Assembly (NCBI GenBank): GCA_023512835.1
Contig: CM042084.1
Coordinates: 17,556,403-17,620,402 of the forward strand
Length of the DNA: 64,000 nucleotides
Reading direction: 5' to 3'
Source of the DNA: Taxillus chinensis
Lineage: Eukaryota > Streptophyta > Magnoliopsida > Santalales > Loranthaceae
The position numbers and the translations under genes are program-made. The notes beneath the pieces were generated by a model. The model was given only the letters and a program-made list of their open reading frames with translations. It was not told the DNA's origin and made no database searches. Positions 1 through 11,476 of the stretch are shown one piece after another (the first letter of the stretch is position 1; each line of letters opens with the position of its first letter).

Positions 1-2010
1 ATGCCATGTTTTAAAAAAGAGATTGATTTACAAAATCACGACCATTGTCTACGCCTGGATAGTTATCGTCCATTTGCAGTCCACAGTTGTTGCCATTGAC
101 ATTGCCTTTCATTTGTGTTCGAGAGAGAAGTGCTGTTATCTTTCATAGTTCGATGTTGCAGTGGTTGTAAATGGTGTGCGACAGATCATGGCGGCAAAGC
201 AACAATTGCTATTGAGGTGGGTGTCAATCTGCAACAGCCGTCACGATCAAGGAGTGGTGACTGGTGACAACACAAGGCAGCAACAGTCTTTGATTTGAGG
301 TGGCGGCTCTGCAGCACTCTTCACAATTGAAGTGAATTTGAGGCTGTAAATGACATAGAGAGGCTACACCTTGCTATGACACATGACTCCGAGAGGCGAC
401 AGACCAAGCGAAAGAAGAGAGGCAAGGGGAGAGCTGAATCAGAAGCTTCTTGTAAGGGTGTGGCGACCAGCAAGTTTTCTTTTGATTGATTAGATTTAGG
501 GCAAACAATTTTATGTTTCGTTCTAATACCAAGTAGGAAAGAAGAATAAAAAAATAATATTCCTTTTTATTATCTTTTTTTTAAAGATTGTGAAACGTAC
601 ACATTTATGTCTTATCATATTTGGAGACTATGGTGTTATATGTTTGGGTCGTGTGAGTTGCGAATTATTCAATTAAATATTTTACCGTCATTAACAAAGA
701 TAATATTCTTTCGTTCCTAAAAAAAAAAGAAGAAGATAATATTCCTTCCTATTATCACTTGAACCATTACAATATACATATATATAAGGTTATAGAGAAC
801 CTAATCACATAAGAAGCTAATTTAGGTAATCTAAATTACAGCTAATATTATAGTAAAATTACTACTCATTCCAACTGTTTGCATCATCTTTACATGCCTA
901 TATGGAAATGATCTAGTCTCCCTTTTACCATGTATAGTAGAAAAAAGATTAAATTTAACCTCACCTTTTTCCATGTTGCTCTTAAAGCCAAAGTGGTGTC
1001 AATCATCTGCACAAATTTTGAAATCGGATCAATTACCTGCAAAGCTCTCACCAACGTGTATATGTGACAAATTTAGGCAGACTGGATTGATGTCATGACA
1101 ATTGACTGTGGCAATAAAGGGGAAAAAACTTAGTTTAGTTCTCTGTCCTTCTCTTTCCTCCCTCCTTCGAGTCATCACCATTGCTGCTTTGAGCTACTTC
1201 CCTCATTTCCATGTTCATCTCCCCTTCTTTTTCTCCAAGGTCCATTCTAAATGGCTTCAAGTTTCGTGACCTACAACAACAGACATGGCTTCTTCACTGA
1301 CAATTGACTCTCCATTCATGGAAGAAGTCTGGCAAGGCGGGAAGGTTGCCATTGTTGTCCCCATTTCTGATTCTGTTCATTATTGATCTTTTCAACTACT
1401 ACATCATTGTCACTATTTGTGTCTGCGCCGGTGCCTTCACCTAGCATCTCCCTGCACAATCGGTCCCATTATAGATCCTCATGTCTGTCCACTTTTCTTA
1501 ATTTTATCCTCTACTTTTATTTTCACCCAACACTACGCACACTCACACTTTGCTTTGTTAATTAAGTTGTTAAATGGCATGGACTAGACTGAGATTGCTC
1601 ATAAGTTATTGATAGAAGAAGCTCTGGTAGCTGGTTGTTGAGGGGGCCACCATTATTTTTAGGGACCATAATTTTATTATCTGGTGACTGCCATTATATT
1701 TTTGGAAAATTTTGATAATATCCCCTTGAGCACTTACATAAGATGTTAACAGTGATGGCTTGTCAACGAAGTAATATAATCTCCCTTGGAGCACTTACGT
1801 AAGATGTTAGTGTGATGACTTGTCAACAGGGGACGAGAAAATGCTTTCCGTTTCCTCCAAAGTGATATATCTATCATATGTTTTATTCTTATTAGTTTTG
1901 TTGATGTCTTTCCTGCATATTATTCATGGATTTAACTGTTTACATTTAACCTTTTGTGCTGAATTTGGTGCCATTTATTTTAAAATTTACTGGTGTTTAT
2001 TGCTCGTTAG
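1..2010 (+). other. Intron sequence upstream of the first visible TWINKLE exon
   Basis: No coding exon is recognisable here. The exon starting at 2011 is preceded by a normal TAG acceptor, and the residues expected just before it in TWINKLE proteins (ending in a conserved SMEN-like segment) are not found. This stretch is therefore read as part of a long intron, with the earlier exons outside the window. Bases 1-480 are relatively GC-rich and look like degenerate repeat DNA, but I cannot assign a family. The rest is AT-rich. Confidence 0.6.
1721..1828. repeat. Diverged tandem duplication, unit about 57 bp
   Basis: Two adjacent copies share the core GAGCACTTAC(A/G)TAAGATGTTA followed by GTGATG(G/A)CTTGTCAAC. 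The first copy covers about 1724-1768 and the second about 1783-1827. It lies in the intron just before the first visible TWINKLE exon and has no visible coding role. Confidence 0.75.
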
Positions 2011-5000
2011 GTTCATGAGCATGCAAGAAAACTTATGGAGAAGCATGTAAAGAAGCCTTTCTTTAATGCAAGGTTTGTCTGGTACTCTATCAATTGTTTT
2101 GTTTGCATTTTTGTTTATGATAAGCAAAGAACATTAAAAAAATAAAGGATGTACAAAGACATGATAAGAATTTTGTAGGCAGGCATATCAATACATAAGA
2201 AAGTGAAAACAAAACATGGGAAAAGTAATTGTTGAGTGAAATCCTCAAGGGGTCATTGGAAGTGTACCTAGGCCCAGCCAGACTCACTTTTTGCATCTTG
2301 CCTTCCAAAAGCTCTGCTCCTTTTGCTAGTTTCGTGTTTGCTGCCTCTGGGCCCACACCTTGCTAGGCTCTTTCACCTACTGATCCTTGACATGCAGCCT
2401 AATTATTGCATGTTTTTGTGGCTTGTCTTTTTTTAAGCATTTTCTTTGTAATTGTGAACTTTCTTTTGCAGTCAATATTACAAATTATGCATGCCCGATT
2501 GTGTAATTTTAGTTACATTTGTTAAAGTTATTTGTTGAAGAATATATATATTAATAAGACCCTCAACCATGTGGTGCTCCTTTTGCCTTAGCCTCGGGGG
2601 CCTATGGGATCAAGTGGGAGAGAATAACTAGTTGTTAATGTTTTTTATTTTTATTTTTTATTCAAGAATTGTGAGAAAGAGAGGGAGGAGAGAGAAATAT
2701 ATATTTGTGTGTTTATTTTTGAGTATAAAAATAAAAGAGATTATTCATTAATTTTACTAATAATAAAATATTATGCTTTTAATGTTATATTTATTTAAGA
2801 ATTAAGATATATTATTTTTGGTGACTAGTAAGAATGTTTGTAAGAGAAGGATTTGTGTTTAAATTAATTATAAGCTTTCTGTTTGTCTTGGTCCTTATGG
2901 TTGATCTTTTTTTTTTTTTTTTGTATTAAGGTTTTTGGTTTGATTTGATTTATTTATTTAAGATACTTAAATACTTATGTAAGAAGTTCAATTTTGATGG
3001 TTTCGAGAACCCTAAAATTGTGTATATGCAAACTGCCTATGCACTATTATTTTTGGATGATATAAGTATTCTTGGATAGAAAGGAGAAAGTGACATCCTT
3101 TTGATGTTCAAATTTCGAAGCATATTGCTTGACATCCTTCTTCATTTTGAGTTAATGTTGAGATCGTTGACCATATGTGTAGTCTGTTTTTGTAATCTTC
3201 TAGTTTTCTGTGTTGTTCATAGGTATGGAGAATCTGTTGAGCGAATGACTGTTGATGATTTCAATGAAGGGAAAAAATGGCTGAATGATACATTTTATCT
3301 CATAAGGTGAGCTAGGATTTTTGGATCTTGTGGTAGTTAATTGCCGCATTATATCTTGTCCTTAATGATAGTCAATGCCTTCATAATGATCTAAAATAAT
3401 TACATTAGTCAATAGGTGAAGGTGACCACTCTGGTTCGAAATGAACTTTGGATGCAGCAGTCTAATGTACAAATATTTGATCCTGTAGAGAGAGAGAGAG
3501 ATGGTTTTGAGTTTATGCCTCTTTTTTATACATTTAAAAAAAATCAAAGTTATTTGACTGAACTGCCCCTTATGAGAATATATAATAGTTTATTCTAACG
3601 AGACTAGTTAAGATATAATTTTTCAATTTAAGCTCTAATTTGTGACTTTCTTTCTTTGGTTTGTGGTTCATGGAATAGGTGTGAAAATGATTGTCTTCCA
3701 AATATAAAATGGGTCCTTGATCTTGCAAGAATTGCAGTTCTACGGCATGGGATACGTGGACTTGTGATTGATCCTTACAATGAGCTTGATCATCAGCGTG
3801 CTGTAAGCCAGTGAGTTTTCCTGTTTTATGACGCCAGTCTCTGATGAACTGCATTAAAATTGTTCATGGAGGGTATTTGGAAGACATTAATATATATACT
3901 ATATCGGTCCTATGTATTATATATTTATATGGGGATTGCCCCTTGAGTGAAATAAGATACATTTTTCTTTACTCTTTTAACATGGTATCAGAGCCCGGTT
4001 ACGTCTCTCAACGACAACACACGACGCACTAACATCTCTTGTCATCGTAGTGTCCACGAGAGCCTTAATGACTGCCAATCCGTCTCAATGTTTGACGTTC
4101 GGCTTCAACTGACAACAACGGACAACGACGACGTCTCGACAACGCACGCGACGATCTCCAGACGTTTGACTCCTTACACAGACCTCTCCGTGACGCGGCA
4201 ACGCATGCGATGCATGACCCTGCCGAGCTCCCGGCCTAGCGAGTTCTCTGTAATCCTGTGACGCGACCGTACCCTGTGACGTGCTGGACCCTGTGGTGCA
4301 ATGGATCCTGTGACGTGATCGTGCGACGGATCCTTGTTGCAACCCTGTGATTCTGTGCACAACCCTGTGGCGCTGACGCCAACGACAGATGGACCCTGTG
4401 ATGCGACCATGCAATGGATCCCTTCTGCAACTTTGTGACTCTGTGCGCGGCCCTATGACGCCAACGATGGACGGACCCTACCACGGGACCCTGAGACGCA
4501 GCCCAGACGCACTTCATGTTCTCACCCATTGGATGTTCAACAGTGACCCAACATGAACGAGCAGTGATAAACGCGAACAGACACTAGTGTCTTGGAAGGA
4601 CAAGTGGCAGATCATGCAGGTTTTGTTTTTAATCTAAGCAATCGTGATCCATTCTATATATGTGCTATGGGTGATTGCTTGGGTGATGCTTATTGCATCC
4701 CGTGAGACTATTGCTATTGGTACATGAATCTGGTGACTAGTTAGTGACTGAACTGGTGGCAACTGCATTAATCTGGTGAATATATATATATTCCTGCCTT
4801 AGTTTTTTGTACGTAGAAGTGTACATTGGCCTATTTTGTTTGCACTGCATTATGATGGCACATGCAACATATGATGGTGTTACCGATCCCCTTGGACCGG
4901 TTATTTTATCCTGTGCTGAGTATGAGTTCTTGGTTGGTTCTTCCTGGGTGGCTACATTTTCAGCACATATTGCTACGTTAGTACTTCAACCATCAGGTAG

Positions 5001-8000
5001 TCCTTATTGTTTGCTTACTTCTAAGCCTGATACTTGGATTATAAACTCTGGAGCCACTCATCACATGACTAGTAATTCTAAACTCTTGTCCTCTTTTAAA
5101 TCTATGGCTCTCACCTCATCTCATCCAGTTATCTTTGTTGATGGTTCTCAAACCTCTATCACTTGAACGAGGACTGCCCACTTGAGCCCATCTCTTTCCC
5201 TTCTAACCGTGCTGTATTTACCTCACTCGCCATACAACTTATTATCCGTTAGTTCCTTAACTAAATCCCTCAATTGTTCTATAACTTTTTCATCTTCTGG
5301 TTGTATTTTCTAAGATCTGAAGATTGGACGGACGATTTTGGGGAAACTGAGGCTAATGGTCTTTATTGATTCGATCGCACTGTTCATTCGATTGCAACTA
5401 CGGTTGCCCATCGTTCCTCTGATCATTTCCTATTGCACTGTCGCTTAGGACATCCTTTTCTCAATAAGCTTCAATCTATGTCACCCTCTGCTGCTTCTAT
5501 TGAGTCTTTCTCGTGTAAAACTTGTGAATTAGGTAAACATTATCGTGTCTCTTTTCCTTCCCATCAAATAAATCGGGTTACTAAACCTTTTGAATTAGTT
5601 CACTCTGATGTATGGGGTCCTTTTCCTATATCAACTTCTTCTTGGTTATATTTAATGAAAAAACGAACTAAAGTTTTTTCTTGTTATCAGCAATTCTATT
5701 ATAAAATTCAAAATCAATTCAGGTCTCTATTAAATACTTGTGATATGATAATGCCAAGGAATATCTAAGTACCTCCGCTGGGTTTTAACCCTTTCTTGTC
5801 TCCCATGGTATTATGCATCAAACTTCTTGTTTTTATTTTTTGTTTTTATTTTTCTCAACAAAATGGCGTTGTTGAATGGAAGAATTGTCATTTACTTGAT
5901 GTTGCCCGATATTTGATTGTACATATGTAACTTCCTAAATCTTTCTGGGGTTATGCGGTTCCTATAGTTTGTTATTTGATTAACCGTATTTCCTTGTCTG
6001 TCCTACGTGGACAGGTTTCCTACTCCATTCTTTATCACGGTATTCTTCTTTTCTCTCTTTCTTTTTGTGTTTTTGGTTGTGTTTGTTTTGTACAGTGCCT
6101 TGGTCTTGATCGTGATTAATTGGATCCTCGCTCTGTTAAGTGTGTTTTCATCGGCTATTCTCGTACTCAGAAAGGATATCTGGTATGTCATCTTCGAAAG
6201 GCTCTCTATGGGTTGAAACGGTTTTGCGGGCCTGGTTTGGTCGCTTTAGTAATGCTCTTGTTCGCTTCAACCTTTGGCAATGTGCGGTTAATCATTCTGT
6301 GTTTAGCTCCTCTTCTCATGGTTTGCAGTCGCAGTCGCGGCAGTCATTGCATCACGGTCACAAACGTCGTGTTGAATTTTGGGTAAGATGTAACTTTTGG
6401 CATGAAATAATGTTTAATTATTTTTTAAAAAATTATAGAAAAATTAAAAAAAATGAAATAATCATATTTGAATCATTAAACAATGTAAATATATGATTTA
6501 GATAATATAATATGAGTTATTATATAAAAAATACTAACGCATTATTGAAGCATTAAAATAAATATATTATTACATTTTTATGATTTATAATATAATACAT
6601 GAAATTTTGATTGACATTTAACATTTATAATATTTATTTAATAATAGAATAAGTAATTATTAATTGAAATGTATACTTATAAGTAAAAATAACTCTTAAT
6701 ATTAATTTAATAATATTTATTTACTTAAATTAATTAAATGCATTAAAAATTATAATTTGAAGTTAAATTTATAGTGCGCTTATTTTATTTGACATCCTAA
6801 AATAAAAAACATTATAATTATTGATGAAAATAATTTATACAAATATAATAATTTAATAATTAATATCCTTTTTATAATAATTAATTTATATTAATAATAT
6901 TTTTATATAAAAATAAGATATAAAATATAAATTAATAGACGTAAAACATATTAAATTATTTTAATTATAAATTAAACTTTAATTTTTAGTTATCAATAAA
7001 TACATTAATTCATGCTATTTTTATCAATTAATATACAATTAATTATTAATTATAAATTAATATACACATTAATGCTATCTTTATAAATAAGCTATACTTA
7101 TATTCATTATTCTATTATTTTCTTTTCTTCCATTAACGTTACTGCCACTTCGACTTCAACGCTACGGACGACGATGACACAGAGACGATGCTACCTCGAC
7201 GACAACGCCGCTACCTCGGGACGATGACGATGCAAAGATGACGCTACCTCGACGACAACGGAACATCAACATCAATGCTGCTACCTCGGCGGCGATGACG
7301 ACAACGACAACCTCGATGACGATGACGACGCTACTCAACGGGGGCGTATCGTTGCTTCTCAGCCAAGATCTTGGACGGGATGAAGCGTGTTGGACGTATT
7401 GTTGCTTATCGAACAAGATCTCGGACGAGATCGACGGGATAGAGAAGGTTCGTGTATCGTCCTTGGATATCGGAGGGTGCTCTGACTCTAACGATATTGC
7501 GAACCATGCCTCTTCTGCTGTCAGTTGTGTTCTCTTGGTTGTATATGTTGATGATATTGTTATTACGGGTAGTGACACGAAAGGCATTCAACGTTTGAAG
7601 CATTTTCTCCAAGTTGAATTTTGTACCAAGGATTTGGGTCGTTTGTGTTATTTATTGGGATAGAAGTGGCCTACTCTGGTTTCTTTATCTCTTTGTCGCA
7701 ACAAAAGTATGTGCTGGATATACTTGATGAAGTTGGATACTTAGGCGTCAAACCTATTGCTTCTCCTATGGATTTAAATGTCCGGTTAGATTCAGAACAT
7801 TGTGATTTTTTACATAATCCTGCTCAATATCGGAGATTAGTTGGTAAGTTGAACTTTTTGACAGTTATCAGATCCGATATTGCCTTTGCTGTAAGTATCG
7901 TAAGTCAGTTTATGAGTTCTCCTTGTACTACCCACTGGACTGCCGCATTACGGATTGTCAAGTACTTGAAGGGAGCACCAGGACGAGGTGTTCTGTTTAT

Positions 8001-11000
8001 GAAGCAAGGTAATCTCGATGTTCATAGTTATTCTGATGCTGACTGGGTAGGATGTTCGATTGATAGAAGATCCATTACTGTGTGTTTCTTGGTGGAAATC
8101 TTATAGCATGGAAATGTAAGAAACAACATGTGGTGTCAAGATCTAGTGCAGAGGCTGAATACAGATCAATAACACATGTAGTAGGTGAACTAATATGGTT
8201 GTCAATGTTGATATCCGAAATTAGCTTACATTCTTCACGCACCTCAGTATTGCATTGTGATAGTCAATCTGCTATTTATATCACTTTCAATCCGGTGTTC
8301 CATGAAAGGACGAAGCATATTGAAGTTGATTGTCGTTTTGTACGAGAGAAGGTGCGGAACAATGAGATTGAGCTCACACACATTCGAACCGAACATCAAC
8401 TTGTTGATCTTTTTACTGAGTCTTTAAGAGGTAATCGTGTACATGAACTTCGTAACAAGTTGGGATATTTGATATATATGCTCCTTGAGAGGAAGTATTA
8501 GGAAGACATTAATATATATACTATATCGGTCCTATGTATTACATTAATATATATATATTATATCAGTCCTATGTATTATATATTTATATGGGGATCGCCC
8601 CTTGAGTGAAATAAGATACATTTTCCTTTACTCTTTTAACAGAGGGTATGTTAGTAACTTGATTATTGTCGCAATCAATATTTTCAAATAATTAACTATG
8701 CAAGTTATTTGTGTTTTCATTTTTTTTCTTTTTTTCTTTTTTTTGCAGCAGTCTTTGTATTTCACATTTTCTTTAAATCCACAGTTAAGTCAGTTGTATG
8801 TCAAATTATAATAATAGTTTTAGTTAATGCCATGTGAAACTAGGTGCTTTATTGTACTGCATTGTTTTCTCTTCACCTGTAAAGGATATAGTAGCTGTTT
8901 TTTACTTGCAATGTATTAAGTTCCATATTTGGAAGGCGTCAAATAATGGTTAGAAATAAGTCATTGCTTATTTGTCATGCATTATATGGTTTTGCTTTAA
9001 TTTATTCTCTTGCTTTTGGGGTGTTAAAACTTTGTAGCAAGTTTCCTTTATTTTTAACTTTCTCCCTTATCCTGGATCTCGCATCTATATCACTATACTC
9101 AATTTTAACACCTGTTTTTTCCTACTTTCCTTATTTTCTTTTTTTCCCTCGTCTTGTTTCCTCTTTCCTTCTCCTACCGTCCATTCACTATCTTATCTGG
9201 GTGTACTCATTTTGCCTACCCTTCAGTGCTTTCAATTATTACGTTACCTTTTTATGCCAGTTTACTTTTCACAGGTACTATTTTGCAGCGCAAGAAGCTT
9301 TTGGTTTTGCTTGAATTTTATTTTATTCATGAGAATTTGTTTGTGATCTGAATCTGTAACAACAGAAGCACTCTAGGATTCTGTAAGAAATTTATTTTCT
9401 CATTGAGAAGTTAGAATCGGCTCCAAAATTATACTCGGGTTGTGTAATGTTAGCAAAAAGAGTACTTCTTTCTTTGTTAAAAATTGAAAAATGAAAATGA
9501 AAAACAAATAATTAATCATATAAGATGGCCCAAGGTCACCATGGTGCCAGATGTCTGATGCTGGTGGGACTTAAGCTCCATCGTAACGTATTTGCATCTT
9601 CATTAGCTGTAGGTATTTCATCAGAACCGTCAGGCATCAGGAAACTGTATAATCAGATCTTTATTTTTCTAATTTTAAGCTTTAGTGAGGTTTGCAGAGG
9701 ATTCATAAAAAGGAAAATGTTGGTGAATTGTGCGTAGAAGAAATAATTACTTTAAAAGGATTGCAATATCTTCTTTTTACTTATGGTTTTTTGCTTCGGG
9801 CATATTGTTTTTTTTTTTTTGTCTATTTCTGATTTATTCGTAAGTGTTCTTTTTGAGCTTGTGTTGTATACTCTTTTTGCGCACACGGGCTTGTGTATTT
9901 CTTTTAATAAATTTTCTTGCTTATAAAAAAAAATTATCTTCTTTTTAGATTCTATTGTGATATTTTATTTTGGAAACCTTTTTTGTGTTCCTTATATTGA
10001 CAGTGGGTCCACTGATTATTTAATTTATAACAGGACTGAGACGGAATATGTGAGTCAGATGCTAACCATGGTCAAAAGATTCGCTCAGCATCACTGTTGC
10101 CATGTTTGGTTTGTTGCGCATCCTCGACAGGTTAGCTTCTAGTAGTGTTTTACTTGATACAGCCTGTTTTTCCTGTGATATAAATAGACCTTAAGAGGGC
10201 GAGCCTTGGCGCATTGGTGTGGTTGCTCCTCTGTGGCCAGCAGGTCTTGGGTTTCGTTCCCGGAAACAGCCTTTTTGCAATATGCAAGGGTATGGTAGCG
10301 TACATATAGGAATTTTTTCCCCCTACCCCAAATTAGGGAGCCTTGGCTCCAGGATCTCCCTTTTTGTTTTTTGCTTTTTTGTTTTTTTAAATATTTTTAG
10401 TTTTTATATTAACTCTTAAGCCCGTAACTGTGCACCAGATGCACAACTGGACTGGAGGTCCTCCTAGTCTGTATGATATCAGTGGAAGTGCACACTTCAT
10501 AAACAAATGTGACAATGGGATTGTGATTCACCGGAATCGAGATCCTGGTGTTGGACCCATTGATCTGGTGCAGGTGGGTATTAGCTCATGATTTTGTTGT
10601 ATTAATATTATTTTTATATATATCGCAGAATTTTATGTGTCTATCTACAGGTCTGTGTGCGGAAGGTGCGAAACAAAGTTGTCGGAAAAATTGGCGATGT
10701 GTTTTTGTCTTATAATAGGTAAATAGCCCCTATCATTTTGTAACTGCATAATATGGCTAACCGTTGGCAAGTAATGAGCCTAATGACTTAAAGATCAGGT
10801 GTAATGTTATTTTCTTTGCTTCTTATCATACTTGGATATATGTTCTTTGTATTTATAGAACTAGAAAATTTCTGAAATATAATATTATGTAAGAGAAAGT
10901 ACACATGCATTGGATTAAGTAATCCATAGTCAAAGTTAAAACAAAGAAACCCCAATCGACATTAAAAGTAAATATCCTAGAGAATAAAATCAAATTTCTA

Positions 11001-11476
11001 CCTAGTCAAATTTCCTAGTCTAATCTCTCCTAAGCCCTAATTTTAATCATATTTCCAATATTGTATTTGTGTGAATGTATTGTTTGTAGTTTTGTTAGGC
11101 CATATAGAAAGCAATTTGCTAAGATGATTGCCTTACTTTCCGCTGTCATTGAAGTTTGTTCTTATTCCGTCAATAAAATGTCATGCAATGTATATTTTAT
11201 GCTACCACTGTGATCAAAGTTTCATGAAGATTTGGTAGGGCTAGGGAAAATATTTTCGTCAAAACAAATTTTAGCAGGGAAATACCCTTGTTGAGTAATA
11301 GTACCACTTGGCGAATGGTTAAAAATTCTGCTCCCATCTTCACTAGGATAAATCTCTCTTACAATTTGCTGCTCAGTCTTGACTGCTGTTTCATGGATCA
11401 CATATGAATGTATGATGCGTTTCTCTTGGGCAGGGTAACTGGTGAATATACGGTGGCCGATGAGTGTTTTGGGTGA
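2011..11476 (+). CDS. TWINKLE: TWINKLE homolog, organellar DNA primase/helicase, C-terminal part (7 exons)
   Basis: Plant TWINKLE is a nuclear-encoded T7 gp4-like primase-helicase of mitochondria and chloroplasts. Only the 3' 206 codons of the helicase domain are present. Exons: 2011-2072, 3223-3306, 3679-3810, 10034-10130, 10439-10573, 10651-10718 and 11434-11476 (stop TGA 11474-11476). All junctions are GT-AG and the reading frame is kept across every junction. Visible motifs are HARKLMEKHVKKPFF, the Walker B-like segment GLVIDPYNELDHQR, the VWFVAHPRQ motif, and FINKCDNGIVIHRNRD followed by the conserved VRKVRNK and DVFLSYNRVTGEYT near the C-terminus. The third visible intron (6.2 kb) carries a copia element and a SINE. 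No exon is broken, so the gene looks functional. Family identity is from recognition of the conserved helicase C-terminus. Confidence 0.93.
2073..3222 (+). other. TWINKLE intron with degenerate repeat debris
   Basis: Non-coding. Around 2260-2420 and 2570-2610 there are CT/GC-rich segments (CTTGCCTTCC, CTCCTTTTGC, GCCTCTGGGC) resembling hAT-type non-autonomous element ends. I could not delimit an element with target duplications. The remainder is AT-rich. Confidence 0.35.
3874..3982 (+). repeat. 5' LTR of copia-1 (109 bp)
   Basis: The start TATTTGGAAGACATT and end CTCTTTTAACA match the 3' LTR at 8496-8641. The ends TATTA/TAACA (3' copy) look like a mutated TGTTA/TAACA inverted repeat. Outside the extra repeat unit in the 3' LTR, I count only about three substitutions between the two LTRs. 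At about 110 bp this is a very short LTR for a copia element. Confidence 0.88.
3983..3994 (+). promoter_or_regulatory. Primer-binding site, initiator tRNA-Met type
   Basis: TGGTATCAGAGC directly abuts the 5' LTR. This is the standard plant copia primer-binding site complementary to the 3' end of initiator methionine tRNA. Confidence 0.92.
4060..4560 (+). repeat. GC-rich internal leader of copia-1 with degenerate short repeats
   Basis: Variants of CCCTGTGACGCGAC recur many times between about 4250 and 4500 (for example CCTGTGACGCGACC, CCCTGTGACGTGCT, CCTGTGACGTGATC, CCCTGTGATTCTGTGC). The base composition contrasts sharply with the AT-rich intron around it. The long minus-strand reading frames here arise from the repeat and do not resemble a protein family. 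A related GC-rich leader occurs in copia-2 at about 36100-36460. Confidence 0.75.
4980..8480 (+). pseudogene. Copia pol pseudogene (protease, integrase, RT, RNase H)
   Basis: Protease: INSGATHHMT at about 5041-5070, where the catalytic Asp of DSG is Asn (codon 5044-5046). GAG-pre-integrase: HCRLGHP near 5440 and CETCELGKH-like residues near 5520. Integrase core: FELVHSDVWGPFP near 5590, then frameshifts, with NGVVEWKN near 5870 retaining the catalytic Glu. RT: the part after GYSRTQKGY (about 6180) jumps directly to [13 protein letters not shown], then is split by a 1.2-kb insertion and resumes with VLLVVYVDDI near 7530. RNase H: SYSDADWVG near 8030 and SSAEAEYRS near 8145. Multiple stops and frameshifts show it is dead. 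Confidence 0.9.
6309..7516. mobile_element. Nested non-autonomous hAT-like element with perfect 8-bp target duplication
   Basis: The element 6317-7508 (1192 bp) is bounded by exact duplications CCTCTTCT at 6309-6316 and 7509-7516. The ends are short imperfect inverted repeats: CATGGTTTGCA at the left and, reverse-complemented, CATGGTTCGCA at the right. Removing it restores the RT reading between the SVFSSS and VLLVVYVDDI segments, as seen uninterrupted in copia-2. The interior is an AT-rich half (6390-7130) plus a GACGAC-rich half (7140-7500). No transposase is visible. The 8-bp duplication points to the hAT superfamily. Confidence 0.85.
8496..8641 (+). repeat. 3' LTR of copia-1, enlarged by an internal duplication (146 bp)
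   Basis: It matches the 5' LTR but carries an additional copy of a 37-base unit (ACATTAATATATATA...TCCTATGTATT), so it is 37 bp longer. A purine-rich tract GAGAGGAAG lies immediately before it and fits a polypurine tract. Confidence 0.87.
8647..10033 (+). other. Remainder of TWINKLE intron 3
   Basis: T-rich intron sequence up to the CAG acceptor at 10031-10033. The open frames at 8946-9351 and 9525-9737 show no family resemblance. I see no exon or element that I can delimit. Confidence 0.5.
10194..10366 (+). mobile_element. Au-like tRNA-derived SINE in a TWINKLE intron
   Basis: The tRNA-like head GAGCCTTGGCGCATTGGT (pol III A box region), a B-box-like GGTTTCGTTCCCGG, then GAAACAGCCT, TTGCAATATGCAAGGG and TAGCGTACATATAGG are the hallmark order of the plant Au SINE family. 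The tail is T-rich (CCCTTTTTGTTTTTT). I see no clear flanking duplication, so the exact ends are approximate. It lies in the 308-bp intron between exons 10034-10130 and 10439-10573 and accounts for most of it. Confidence 0.85.
10719..11433 (+). other. Last TWINKLE intron
   Basis: This is a 715-bp GT-AG intron (donor GTAAAT at 10719, acceptor CAG at 11431-11433). No element is recognised. Confidence 0.75.

Larger units (their letters stand above)
3869..8646 (+). mobile_element. Ty1/copia LTR retrotransposon, complete but defective, with target duplication (copia-1)
   Basis: The element occupies 3874-8641, flanked by the 5-bp duplication GAGGG (3869-3873 and 8642-8646; the match extends to GAGGGTAT because the LTR also starts with TAT). 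Order: 5' LTR 3874-3982, primer-binding site 3983-3994, GC-rich leader, protease, GAG-pre-integrase, integrase, reverse transcriptase, RNase H, 3' LTR 8496-8641. Integrase preceding RT defines the copia superfamily. It sits in the sense direction in a TWINKLE intron. There is no recognisable gag (UBN2 or zinc knuckle) between leader and protease, the RT is internally deleted, and an hAT-like element interrupts it. It cannot be autonomous. Confidence 0.92.

Noticed and set aside
4085..4529. Three overlapping minus-strand frames rich in Arg, Gln and His
   Set aside because: They are generated by the degenerate repeats of the copia-1 leader. They lie antisense to the element and match no family I know.
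7162..7663. Open frames in the GACGAC-rich half of the nested hAT-like element
   Set aside because: Repetitive codons explain the openness. The C-terminal VLLVVYVDDIVITGS of the + frame belongs to the copia RT beyond the insertion boundary, not to a fusion gene.
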